Positions 1 to 7,367 of a DNA stretch of 39,660 nucleotides are shown one piece after another (positions within the stretch are counted from its first letter, which is position 1; each line of letters opens with the position of its first letter). This DNA is from an uncultured Eubacteriales bacterium (lineage in GTDB: Bacteria; Bacillota; Clostridia; Oscillospirales; CAG-272), in contig URDS01000013.1 of assembly GCA_900546635.1 (NCBI GenBank), positions 1-39,660 of the forward strand. The letters are read 5' to 3'. A model generated the notes under the pieces. That model saw only the letters and a program-made list of their open reading frames with translations, ran no database searches and was not told the DNA's origin. Made by a program: the position numbers and the translations under genes.

Positions 1-55
1 GCATGTCCGCCTTGTAAACAAATTTTATTGCAATTCCTATCTTTATCGACAGACT
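1..55 (+). repeat. Dispersed terminator-linked repeat, copy A (cut by window edge)
   Basis: Positions 1-19 are the loop and 3' arm of the hairpin seen whole in copies B and C. A 28-nt AT-rich spacer containing TTGCA follows, then GACAGACT at 48-55. The variable hairpin 56-86 starts at the next base. The copy lies beyond the 3' end of the minus-strand epimerase gene, octamer side facing it. Confidence 0.85.
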
Positions 56-87
56 AAAGGGACTGCCTTACACGGGCAGTCCCTTTT
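56..87. terminator. Terminator hairpin at the end of the epimerase gene
   Basis: A perfect 12-bp stem (56-67 with 75-86) encloses a 7-nt loop. It is followed by TTTT on the plus strand but only TTT and then the repeat octamer on the minus strand. It sits 33 bp past the stop of the minus-strand epimerase. It may act in both directions; the better T-run is on the plus strand, facing into the gene's 3' end. Confidence 0.7.
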
Positions 88-119
88 GAACTTTAAAAAA
101 TCAAATCCGGCCGCGTTTC

Positions 120-1136
120 CTACAGGCCGTGCGCCTCGATGTACGCATCCATGCGCGCGCAGAGCGCGGCGTCGTTTTTCCATACCGTATCGCGGGGAAG
201 CGCGGCAAGCTCCCTCTTCAGTCCGTCATAGACCGCGGTCATCTCGCACTGCCGCATTCCGGTCGCCGCAAGCACCTTGCGGTTATCCATAACGCGGTCA
301 AACATGCGGTCGTATTCCAACTGCCACCGCGCGCCCCGCATCGGTTCTTTCGGGTCGATCAGCGTCAGATAATCCGCTTCGGGAATCGGTACAAATTCAA
401 GGCCGATCAGTTCCCTGTAGTAGCCCGCTACCGTCTCCCATGTGTTGTGCTCAGCGGTGCAGAGACTGTAATGCTCGCAAAGCGCTTTTTCATTGAACAA
501 AAGGCGCGAAAACAGCTTGGCCACGTCGCCCGCCCAGGTCATGGTGGCCTGCGCGCCGAGCGCTTCGCGCGGAAGCAGGACCTTTTTGCCCTCAAAAGCG
601 CGGCGCACAATCACGCTCGCCTCCAGTGTCACAAGCTGATAGCGGAACTTGGAGAATGTAATCGCCGGACGCACAACCGTCCAGTTGCAAAATTCCGACC
701 GTTCAAGAATGTCCTCCTGACGCGCCTTGGCCAGCGCGTAGGTATCGGTCGAGAGCATATCCGCATCCTTAGAAACGTCCAGCAGCTGCGGTGAGGTTTC
801 GGTGATAGGATGCACCTCGTCCGCGTACACGCGGTAGGAGGAAAGATAGATGTAGTGCCCCGTATTTTCCAGCAGAAGCCGGTGGCGCGTTTCAAACAGT
901 TCGGTGCTGTAAATCATAAAGTCCACAATTCCGTCATAGCCGCGCGCGAGAATCGGGCGGATAAACGCCTCGTTCTTCGCGTTGCCCACGGTGTAAGTCA
1001 GATTCGGATGCTCCGACTTTACGTCGTCCAGCGAAACCACATCCACCCTGTAGCCTTTTGCCAGCAGTTCCGGCACAAGATAAACGCCCATTGCGCCCGT
1101 ACCGCCGAGCACGAGCACGCTTTTTTGATTTTCCAT
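120..1136 (-). CDS. NAD-dependent epimerase/dehydratase family protein (extended SDR)
   Basis: A protein of 338 residues with an N-terminal Rossmann fold. The dinucleotide motif GGTGAMG is at about residues 11-17, and a YALAK segment near residue 132 fits the Tyr-x-x-x-Lys catalytic pair of extended short-chain dehydrogenases. The C-terminal half should form the substrate domain, so the substrate (probably a nucleotide sugar or related compound) cannot be named. The ATG follows GGAGGG at good spacing. The gene is divergent from an AraC-type regulator with 122 bp between the starts, which suggests it is that regulator's target. A hairpin terminator and repeat copy A lie just downstream. Family assignment is firm; the reaction is unknown. 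Confidence 0.85.
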   Translation of the reverse strand: MENQKSVLVLGGTGAMGVYLVPELLAKGYRVDVVSLDDVKSEHPNLTYTVGNAKNEAFIRPILARGYDGIVDFMIYSTELFETRHRLLLENTGHYIYLSSYRVYADEVHPITETSPQLLDVSKDADMLSTDTYALAKARQEDILERSEFCNWTVVRPAITFSKFRYQLVTLEASVIVRRAFEGKKVLLPREALGAQATMTWAGDVAKLFSRLLFNEKALCEHYSLCTAEHNTWETVAGYYRELIGLEFVPIPEADYLTLIDPKEPMRGARWQLEYDRMFDRVMDNRKVLAATGMRQCEMTAVYDGLKRELAALPRDTVWKNDAALCARMDAYIEAHGL

Positions 1137-1180
1137 GGTAAACCCTCCCTCTGAATACTTGCGTTTATATTTATTTTAAT

Positions 1181-1193
1181 CGCTTGACAAGCG
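1181..1193. promoter_or_regulatory. Palindromic operator candidate between divergent genes
   Basis: CGCTTGACAAGCG is a perfect 6+1+6 palindrome. Its centre forms the -35 box TTGACA of the plus-strand promoter and, read on the other strand, a TTGTCA box for the epimerase (followed 15 nt later by TATAAA). A protein bound here would cover both -35 boxes. That it is an operator is inferred from position. Confidence 0.5.
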
Positions 1194-1212
1194 GACGGCA
1201 ATATTCTATACT
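1184..1212 (+). promoter_or_regulatory. Sigma-A-type promoter of the AraC regulator
   Basis: TTGACA (1184-1189), a 17-nt spacer and TATACT (1207-1212) make a near-consensus promoter 47 bp upstream of the regulator's ATG. The -35 box lies inside the palindrome at 1181-1193. Confidence 0.75.
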
Positions 1213-1258
1213 GTAAAAAAACAGATACGATTCTGCAAATAAAGGGCGGATTTTTGAA

Positions 1259-2017
1259 ATGAATGATCTATCTTTCTGCAAATCCTTTGCATTTTGCGCC
1301 TTTCAGTTTACCCGCAACCGCCATACCGACAAATCCTGCGGCACAATCTGTCATCATATCGGCCGGCTTACAGCCGGACGCGCCGAATTTGTCACGGACG
1401 GCGAAAAAATCTGCTTTGAAGCCGGCGATGTCTTCTTTATCCCCTGCGGCTGCCGCTATCACTCCTATTGGTACGGCGAGGACAAGATCGCCTTTGAATC
1501 CTATGCGTTCACCTATACGCCCGACGCGGGCGAAACGCGCTACACGCTGCAAAAGCTGAATCTCACGCCGCAGGCGCAGCGCTGCATCGAAGAACTGTCG
1601 GCGGACAGGCGCGTAACGCCCAAAAGCGTCGGGCTGCTCTATCAGTTTCTCGGCGAGGTGCAGCCGGCCATGACCGCCGCCGGAAAGGATGCGAAAAGCG
1701 CGCTCGTCGAGCGCGCAAAGCGGTATATTCTCGCGCATCCGGATTTTACCGTGCCGCAGCTTGCCATGCACTGCCGCGTCAGCGAATCGAGACTGTACGC
1801 GATATTCCGCGAGGTTACGGGGCACACGCCGGTCGGCGAAAAGCACCGCGTGCTCGCCGACCGCGCGGCGGCGCTCCTGCAAACCACCGATCTTTCGGTG
1901 GAGGAGATCGGCGAACGGCTCGGTTTCGGCACGGCGGCATATTTCCGCAAGGTTCTGCGCGCCGTTTACGGTATGACGCCTCGTGAGATACGCAAGGGGC
2001 GGCATGACGAATTGTAA
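1259..2017 (+). CDS. AraC family transcriptional regulator
   Basis: A protein of 252 residues. The N-terminal part resembles a cupin sensor domain (an AraC_binding-like stretch with DGEKICFEAGDVFFIPCG at about residues 47-64), which in this family binds a small effector. The last 100 residues carry two helix-turn-helix motifs (VPQLAMHCRVSESRLYAIFR and VEEIGERLGFGTAAYFRKVL), ending in the usual GMTPREIRKG. The ribosome site before the ATG is weak. The gene is divergent from the epimerase and shares a palindromic intergenic site with it, so it probably controls that gene and itself. The effector cannot be deduced. A strong hairpin terminator follows. Confidence 0.9.
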   Translation: MNDLSFCKSFAFCAFQFTRNRHTDKSCGTICHHIGRLTAGRAEFVTDGEKICFEAGDVFFIPCGCRYHSYWYGEDKIAFESYAFTYTPDAGETRYTLQKLNLTPQAQRCIEELSADRRVTPKSVGLLYQFLGEVQPAMTAAGKDAKSALVERAKRYILAHPDFTVPQLAMHCRVSESRLYAIFREVTGHTPVGEKHRVLADRAAALLQTTDLSVEEIGERLGFGTAAYFRKVLRAVYGMTPREIRKGRHDEL

Positions 2018-2319
2018 ACGCATCCGAGCGATTCGGGCGGGCGGTGTGTTTTTTCCCTCATATTTTTTCCTTTACCGACAAGCAAAGCCCTCTCCGTAAA
2101 ATGAGAGGGCTTTTGCAATTATGAAAAATAAAATTTTCGGGCAGCAGAGCGCGTATTGTCGCCCCATTTGGCGGTGAATTCGCATAGTAACGTCTTCTTT
2201 TGGGGGCATATTTCCCGTACCGACGTGATTTCCCGTACCGACGCGGCAAAAAAGGAAGACGCACTGCATTTTACCTGCCGCAGCAACTGTTTTTGCGGGC
2301 AGCCGGAATCCGTTCACGA
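2018..2319. other. Intergenic region with terminator and a short tandem repeat
   Basis: It lies between the convergent AraC regulator and methyltransferase genes. It holds the terminator at 2086-2114 and two adjacent copies of an 18-bp unit starting TTTCCCGTACCGACG at 2211 and 2229. An imperfect hairpin (CTGCCGCA...TGCGGGCAG) lies just beyond the methyltransferase stop. Short open frames here have no convincing ribosome site or family resemblance. Confidence 0.6.
2086..2114 (+). terminator. Rho-independent terminator of the AraC regulator
   Basis: A 9-bp stem AGCCCTCTC / GAGAGGGCT with an 8-nt loop is followed by TTTT. It lies 69 bp after the regulator's stop. Confidence 0.8.
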
Positions 2320-2991
2320 CTACCAAACAAACGGGAGCATTTTGTATTTAACTTTCGCTTTATATTCGGCGTATCCGGGCAATTCCTTTTCAAGCAGCGC
2401 TTCTTCATTTCTGATTCGCTCTGCAATCAGAAACGGATATATACAAAAAATCAAAAACGAAAACAGCGAACCGAGCACAAGCGGCATGGACAGAAAAAGC
2501 AGCATCGTAGCGGTATACATGGGGTGTCTTACAAGACCGTACAGCCCCGTATCGATTACCCTTTGATTTTCCTGAACCTCCACGGTTCTCGACAGATAGG
2601 TGTTTTCGCGCAGCACCTCGGCATACATCAGATAGGCGAGCAAAAACACGGCGGAAGCGGCAAGAACAACACCGCTTGGCAGCATGAACCATCCAAAGCG
2701 GTAATTGAAGCCCGCAAGCAGAAAGCCAAGCAGGAACATCACCCCGCTTCCAAGCAGAACTTTTTTCTGCGCACTATGCTTTTCCTTGGCGTTCAGTCTT
2801 TTCCGCAGCAAGTCGGGACTGCGAAACATCAGCACAATTCCCGCAGCGAACATCGGTATGAATAACAGCCCGATAAGCAGCCACGCATTCCGGTATGCAA
2901 AGCTGCCTGCCGGCACAAACAGCAAAAATCCGACGAGCAAAAGGCCGCTTAAAAATTTTATGATGGCTTGCGCAAACAGCTTTCTATTCAT
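2320..2991 (-). CDS. Isoprenylcysteine carboxyl methyltransferase family membrane protein
   Basis: A protein of 223 residues from the ATG at 2991, which has GGAGG five bases upstream; a longer frame to 3051 lacks a ribosome site. Several hydrophobic membrane segments precede the signature VRHPMYTA (about residue 155) and the C-terminal Glu-rich stretch RIRNEEALLEKELPGYAEY. These are typical of the ICMT/PEMT group of SAM-dependent membrane methyltransferases. Bacterial members methylate varied or unknown lipids or small molecules, so the substrate is open. A near-consensus promoter of its own lies at 3023-3051, separating it from the upstream PnuC-like gene. Confidence 0.85.
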   Translation of the reverse strand: MNRKLFAQAIIKFLSGLLLVGFLLFVPAGSFAYRNAWLLIGLLFIPMFAAGIVLMFRSPDLLRKRLNAKEKHSAQKKVLLGSGVMFLLGFLLAGFNYRFGWFMLPSGVVLAASAVFLLAYLMYAEVLRENTYLSRTVEVQENQRVIDTGLYGLVRHPMYTATMLLFLSMPLVLGSLFSFLIFCIYPFLIAERIRNEEALLEKELPGYAEYKAKVKYKMLPFVW

Positions 2992-3022
2992 TTTGTCCTC
3001 CGAGTTTACTGAATTTATCCTC

Positions 3023-3051
3023 AGTATAAACCAACCCGTCGAAAAATGCAA
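3023..3051 (-). promoter_or_regulatory. Promoter of the methyltransferase gene
   Basis: Read on the minus strand: TTGCAT (3051-3046), a 17-nt spacer and TATACT (3028-3023), 32 bp before the ATG. Confidence 0.7.
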
Positions 3052-3117
3052 ACACTTCCGGCATCGTTGTTTTCAGCACAAATAAGCATCGGTCTTTGGA
3101 TTTCAAAAATTACTTCT

Positions 3118-3813
3118 TCAAATTTCCTCCGTTTGCCGCCGCTGCATTCTGTACCAGCTGATAAATCCGTAAATATCGTTGATGAAAAACATAAAAAAAC
3201 AGATCATGACCGAAAGATAGGATGCGTCAGTCAACGACGCCAGAATCCACAAATAAATCAGCACAAGATCATTTGCGGCATAGGCGGCGGCATAATAGGC
3301 GCTGCGGCGGAACGTGAGATACACGGCGACAAAGCTGGTTGTGACGGAAAGGGTACTCGGAATCAGATTGGCGGTGTTAAACGCCCTGAGGATAAAATAG
3401 AAGATACCCGTGACAACTGCGCTGAGCATAGCCATAAAGACGATTTCTTTTCGCTTTAAGCGATTGACTCTGACTTCCGCCCGGTTGCCGTTATACGGAT
3501 GACGCAGCCAGGCGACAAGGGCGAACGCCGCCATCGGCGCGGTCATGCCGAGATAGGTGAGCATTTCGCCGTAGTAGGCAAAGCGAAAGGAGATCATGCC
3601 GTAGATAACGCTGAAAACAATCATCAAAAGCTGCCCTATGGGATTGCCCTTTGCGGTAAAAATGAGCGAAGTCGCGCCGATGAGCGAAGCGGCAAGCGTG
3701 AGATAATTTTCCCTGTCAAAAAGGCAAAATGAAACCGCGATAAACAGTACCGAGGCGCACCAAAGTATTTTTTCGGTTTTTGTGAAATAGTTTAAAATCT
3801 TTTGTTCTTTCAT
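3118..3813 (-). CDS. PnuC-type nicotinamide riboside/vitamin transporter
   Basis: A protein of 231 residues from the ATG at 3813, the usual length for PnuC. AGGAGG lies about 12 nt upstream; the frame extends to 3993 but that part runs through the leader and repeats and is not coding. Seven or so hydrophobic segments alternate with short loops. The C-terminal third has NDLVLIYLWILASLTD, recalling the conserved PnuC membrane segment with Trp and Asn/Asp in the transport path. PnuC proteins facilitate uptake of vitamins later trapped by phosphorylation (nicotinamide riboside; relatives take thiamine or riboflavin). Which one applies is not visible. The upstream attenuator (3833-3935) suggests control by a metabolite. 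Confidence 0.85.
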   Translation of the reverse strand: MKEQKILNYFTKTEKILWCASVLFIAVSFCLFDRENYLTLAASLIGATSLIFTAKGNPIGQLLMIVFSVIYGMISFRFAYYGEMLTYLGMTAPMAAFALVAWLRHPYNGNRAEVRVNRLKRKEIVFMAMLSAVVTGIFYFILRAFNTANLIPSTLSVTTSFVAVYLTFRRSAYYAAAYAANDLVLIYLWILASLTDASYLSVMICFFMFFINDIYGFISWYRMQRRQTEEI

Positions 3814-3832
3814 ACGAACGCCATACCTCCTC

Positions 3833-3935
3833 AAAAAAAGCATTCGCATACACATCTTCCAAGACCTAACGATGTGTAAAACGAATGCTTTCGCATTTCC
3901 TACCCGGTGGCAGATTTGCTGTTCTGACGAAAAAC
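3833..3935 (-). promoter_or_regulatory. Transcription attenuator / riboswitch candidate before the PnuC-like gene
   Basis: On the minus strand a long terminator stem (GCATTCG...ACACATC with GATGTGT...CGAATGC, 3888-3840) is followed by seven T (3839-3833), and the PnuC ribosome site comes right after. Just upstream AATGC-GAAA-GCATT forms an alternative hairpin that uses the first arm of the terminator, the normal on/off arrangement. Further upstream are stems GCTGTT/AACAGC and CTGCC/GGTAG. I could not match these to TPP, FMN, preQ1, NAD+ or other classes I know. The switch is inferred from structure; the ligand is unknown. Confidence 0.6.
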
Positions 3936-3946
3936 AGCGAAAATAT

Positions 3947-4075
3947 TCAAACGTGCATCCCGGTGTTTTGGAAAACGCCGGGAATTTTTTCAAACGTGCA
4001 TCCCGGTGTTTTGGAAAGCGCCGGGAATTTTTTCAAACGTGCATCCCGGTGCTTTGGAAAGCGCCGGGAATTTTT
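3947..4075. repeat. Three tandem 43-bp hairpin repeats
   Basis: Three units start at 3947, 3990 and 4033 and differ at only a few positions. Each holds a hairpin CCCGGTG-TTTTGGAAAA-CGCCGGG (or close variant) followed by AATTTTTT on the plus strand, so each resembles a rho-independent terminator pointing plus. Both flanking genes (thiI, the PnuC-like gene) are on the minus strand. Confidence 0.9.
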
Positions 4076-4093
4076 TAAAAAAGCGCTGCGCGC

Positions 4094-5320
4094 TCAGCTT
4101 CCGCGCTTTGCGCCGCTCGTATCCGGTTTCTCCAGCCGCTCGATTTTGTCCGGCGTGATGCGCACGGTGTACGCAAGGGCAAGGGCCTCGTCGCAGAGCG
4201 CGTCAAAATCAAGCTTTGCCGCCTCGGCCGCGACCTTTTCGGCTTCGGGGCGGGTTTTCGGATGCCGGGGCGTGAACACCGTGCAGCAATCCTCATACGG
4301 CAGAACCGACGTGTCGTAGGTGCCGATTTTGCGTGCAGTCTGCACGATTTCTTCCTTGTCCATGCCGATGCAGGGACGCAGAACCGGCCGGTCGGCCATG
4401 GCGTCGGTCACGCAGATCGCCTCCAGCGTCTGGCTTGCGACCTGGCCGAGACTTTCGCCGGTGACAAGCGCGCCGCAGGCGTGCGCCTGCGCCACGCGGG
4501 AAGCCAGCACCATCATAAAGCGCCGCAGCAAAAGCGTGAAGTATTCCTCGGCGCAGTTCTTTTTGATTTCCTCCTGAATGCGCGTCAGCGACAGCACATG
4601 CACATACATCCGATCGGTATAGGCGGTGAGCAGCTGCGCCAGCGAAAAGACCTTGTCCCGCGCCCGCTCGCTCGTATACGGAAAGCTCTCGAAATGCACC
4701 GCGTCGATCTCCATGCCCCGGCGCGCCATCCGGTATCCGGCGACCGGACTGTCAATGCCGCCCGAAAGCAGCAGAAGTCCGCGCCCGCTCGAACCGAGCG
4801 GCATACCGCCCGCGCCGCGAAGCTGATCGAAGTGCAGATACGCGCCCGCCTCGCGGATCTCGACCCGCACGATCCGGTCGGGATTTTTCACATCGACGCG
4901 AAGCGCCGGCATACAGTCCAGCACATAGCCGCCGACCGCGGCGCAGATTTCGGGCGAACCGAGCGGGAAGCGCTTATCCGAGCGCTTAGCCTCGACCTTG
5001 AACGTGCGCACGCCGGCCATGCGGCGGGGGAGATATTCGCGCACGCAGGCGCGCAGTTCCTCCATGCTTTTTCCGCAGACGGCGGCGACCGTCACGCCCG
5101 TAAAGCCGAAAAGCCTCGTCATGCTGTCCAGCATACCCGCAAGATCGCAGTCCTCGCTCTGCGGCTCGATATAGACCGTGCTCTGCATGCTGCGCACCGA
5201 AAAATCGCCGTAGCGTTCCGCCCGCGCGCGGATGCGGCGGAGCAGCATCGCCTCAAAGTGCGGCTTGTTCGCGCCCTTGAGCACCAGTTCCCCGTATTTG
5301 CAAAGAATAATTTCTTTCAT
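4094..5320 (-). CDS. thiI: tRNA 4-thiouridine synthase / sulfurtransferase ThiI
   Basis: A protein of 408 residues. The N-terminal ferredoxin-like and THUMP regions bind tRNA. The PP-loop LLLLSGGIDSPVAGYRMARRG (SGGIDS at about 186-191) binds ATP to adenylate the target uridine. ThiI makes 4-thiouridine at tRNA position 8 and in many bacteria also helps build the thiamine thiazole. There is no C-terminal rhodanese domain, as in other Firmicutes, so sulfur must come from a partner cysteine desulfurase. The start ATG lies one base after the proA stop and uses GAGG inside the proA end, so translation is probably coupled. Pairing with proline genes looks like operon convenience rather than a pathway. 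Confidence 0.95.
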   Translation of the reverse strand: MKEIILCKYGELVLKGANKPHFEAMLLRRIRARAERYGDFSVRSMQSTVYIEPQSEDCDLAGMLDSMTRLFGFTGVTVAAVCGKSMEELRACVREYLPRRMAGVRTFKVEAKRSDKRFPLGSPEICAAVGGYVLDCMPALRVDVKNPDRIVRVEIREAGAYLHFDQLRGAGGMPLGSSGRGLLLLSGGIDSPVAGYRMARRGMEIDAVHFESFPYTSERARDKVFSLAQLLTAYTDRMYVHVLSLTRIQEEIKKNCAEEYFTLLLRRFMMVLASRVAQAHACGALVTGESLGQVASQTLEAICVTDAMADRPVLRPCIGMDKEEIVQTARKIGTYDTSVLPYEDCCTVFTPRHPKTRPEAEKVAAEAAKLDFDALCDEALALAYTVRITPDKIERLEKPDTSGAKRGS

Positions 5321-5321
5321 A

Positions 5322-6575
5322 TCAGCCTCGAACAGCGCCGTCCGAAAACACGGCGTATTTTACAGTGGTCAAAGCCGAAAGCCCCATGGGGCCGCGCGCG
5401 TGCAGCTTCTGCGTGGAAATGCCGATCTCCGCGCCGTAGCCGAATTCGCCGCCGTCCGTGAAGCGGGTGGACGTATTGACATAGACGGCCGCCGCGTCCA
5501 CGCGCTCGGTAAAGCGCGCCGCGGCATCCCGGCTGCGGGTGACGATCGCCTCACTGTGCTTCGTGCCGTATTTGTTGATGTGACAGATCGCCTCGTCCAC
5601 ATCCTCCACCGCTTTGACCGACAGGATCAAATCGTTGTATTCCGCAAAGAGGTCTTCTTCGGTCGCCAAAGCGGCCTCTGCAAAGCAGTCAATGCAGTTT
5701 GCGTCCGCGCGGATCTCCACGCCGTGCGCGCGCAGATCCGCTTCAAGAAGCGGCAAAAAGTCCTTTGCGACCGCGCGGTCGCAGAGCAGGCTCTCGGCCG
5801 CGTTGCAGACCGACGGCCGCTGAACCTTGGCGTTGAGAATGATTTTGCGCGCCATGTCAAAATCGGCGGTTTTTTCCACGTACACATGGCAGTTGCCCGC
5901 GCCCGTCTCAATGACCGGCACCTGCGCGTTGTCCACAACGTGCTGGATAAGTCCCCGCCCGCCGCGCGGGATCAGTACGTCGATATACCCGCGGATGCCG
6001 AGCAGCGCGTCGGCGCCCGCGCGCTCGGTGCGCTCGACAAAGCAGACCCCGTCGCGCGGCAGTCCGCAGTCGGAAAGCGCCTCGCAAAGCAGATCGCGCA
6101 GCGCCATGCCGCTGTGAAGCGCTTCCCTGCCGCCGCGAAGCAGCGCCGCGTTGCCCGTCTTGATGCAGAGCGCCGCCGCGTCGAGCGTGACGTTCGGCCT
6201 CGCCTCGTAAATGACCGCGACCACGCCGAGCGGCACCGTCCGCTCGTGAATCTCAATTCCGCTCTCCCGCGTCCAGACCTTTTCGCCTGCAAGCGGGTCG
6301 GGCAGCGCGATCAGCGCTTCGAGCGCCGCCGCCATGCCCTCAATCCGCGTCTCATTCAGCATCAGGCGGTCGAGCATCTGCGGCGCAACGCCGTTTTCCC
6401 TGGCTGTCGAAAGGTCGATCGCGTTGGCCGACAGCACGGTCTCTTTTTTCTCCCGCAGCAGCGCGGCCGCGCGCGCAAGCACGGCGCATCGCTTTTCATG
6501 CGAGGCGCAGTTCATCTCCGGCGCGGCGGCTTTCGCGCGCTGTTCCAGTTTTAGAATATAATCGCGTATTTCCAC
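5322..6575 (-). CDS. proA: Gamma-glutamyl phosphate reductase ProA
   Basis: A protein of 417 residues, the usual length. It reduces gamma-glutamyl phosphate to glutamate semialdehyde with NADPH, the second step of proline synthesis. An aldehyde-dehydrogenase fold is evident; the catalytic Cys (about 257) is in VQRPSVCNAAESLL, and PRGGRGLI lies at about 203-210. The start codon is GTG at 6575, with GAGG eight bases upstream inside the last codons of proB; no nearby ATG has a ribosome site. It is the middle gene of proB-proA-thiI. No proC is seen in this window. Confidence 0.97.
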   Translation of the reverse strand: MEIRDYILKLEQRAKAAAPEMNCASHEKRCAVLARAAALLREKKETVLSANAIDLSTARENGVAPQMLDRLMLNETRIEGMAAALEALIALPDPLAGEKVWTRESGIEIHERTVPLGVVAVIYEARPNVTLDAAALCIKTGNAALLRGGREALHSGMALRDLLCEALSDCGLPRDGVCFVERTERAGADALLGIRGYIDVLIPRGGRGLIQHVVDNAQVPVIETGAGNCHVYVEKTADFDMARKIILNAKVQRPSVCNAAESLLCDRAVAKDFLPLLEADLRAHGVEIRADANCIDCFAEAALATEEDLFAEYNDLILSVKAVEDVDEAICHINKYGTKHSEAIVTRSRDAAARFTERVDAAAVYVNTSTRFTDGGEFGYGAEIGISTQKLHARGPMGLSALTTVKYAVFSDGAVRG

Positions 6576-6578
6576 AAG

Positions 6579-7367
6579 TCAAACCTCTTTCGCGTCAAAA
6601 TATGTACCCCGCGCCGTTCCGTCCAGTACGCCGTACAGGATTTCCGGATCGGTGCCGTTGACGATCATCATGGGGATGCCCGCCTTACTACAGATCTGCG
6701 CGGCGAGCAGCTTTGCCTGCATACCGCCCGTGCCGCGCGCGGTGCCCGCGCCGCCGGCGGCTTCGACCATCTCGTCCGAGACTGCTTCCACATAGGGAAT
6801 CAGCTTAGCGTACGGATTTTTGCGGGGATCGCTGTCAAAATAACCGTCGATGTCGGTCAAATTGATCACGATGTCCGCATGGCAGACCACGCCGACATAG
6901 GCCGACAGGCGGTCGTTTCCGCCAAATTCAAGCTCATAGCTGGAAACCGGGTCGTTTTCATTGATGATCGGGACGCACCCCATCCGCAAAAGCTCCTCAA
7001 ACGTGGCCTCGGCGGCCTCGCGGCGCGTCGGACTGTCGATAACGTCCCGCGTCAGCAAAATCTGCGCGACCGTATGGCCGTACAGCGAGAAAAATTTTCC
7101 GTAAATCTTCATGAGTTCGTTTTGCCCGATGGCGGCGAGCGCCTGTTTTTCGCGCGTGCAGGTCGGACGGTGATAGCCGATTTTGGAAACGCCGGCGCTG
7201 ACCGCGCCGCTCGAAACCAGAATCACCTCGCAGCCCCCGTTTTTCAGATCGGACAAAACCCGCGCAAGCGTCTCTACCCGGCGCAGATTCAGCCGCTCGG
7301 TATCGTGGGTGAGTGTGGACGAACCGATCTTGACCACAATGCGCTTGATGTCCTTTTTCTCTTTCAT
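6579..7367 (-). CDS. proB: Glutamate 5-kinase ProB, kinase domain only
   Basis: A protein of 262 residues that phosphorylates glutamate for proline synthesis. It begins with the amino-acid-kinase motif VVKIGSSTLT and carries LVSSGAVSAGVSKIG, INENDPVSSYELEFGGNDRLSA (about 138-159) and GTGGMQAKLLAA. The enterobacterial enzyme is about 367 residues because of a C-terminal PUA domain. That domain is absent here, as in a minority of bacterial ProB proteins, and the frame ends cleanly after the kinase domain. It is the first gene of the proBA-thiI unit. The proA ribosome site overlaps its end. Confidence 0.95.
   Translation of the reverse strand: MKEKKDIKRIVVKIGSSTLTHDTERLNLRRVETLARVLSDLKNGGCEVILVSSGAVSAGVSKIGYHRPTCTREKQALAAIGQNELMKIYGKFFSLYGHTVAQILLTRDVIDSPTRREAAEATFEELLRMGCVPIINENDPVSSYELEFGGNDRLSAYVGVVCHADIVINLTDIDGYFDSDPRKNPYAKLIPYVEAVSDEMVEAAGGAGTARGTGGMQAKLLAAQICSKAGIPMMIVNGTDPEILYGVLDGTARGTYFDAKEV

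Noticed and set aside
2072..2326. 84-codon minus-strand frame after the methyltransferase
   Set aside because: No ribosome site, it overlaps the AraC terminator, and its repeated VGTGNHVGTGN stretch comes only from the 18-bp tandem repeat.
2992..3051. Longer start for the methyltransferase at 3051
   Set aside because: The -35 and -10 boxes of its own promoter lie within this stretch, and the ATG at 2991 has an ideal ribosome site.
3814..3993. N-terminal extension of the PnuC-like protein to 3993
   Set aside because: It runs through the tandem repeats and the attenuator, while AGGAGG and an ATG at 3813 give a normal-length PnuC.
3947..4075. The 43-bp tandem units as a CRISPR array
   Set aside because: Units are directly adjacent with no unique spacers, there are only three, and no cas genes are present.
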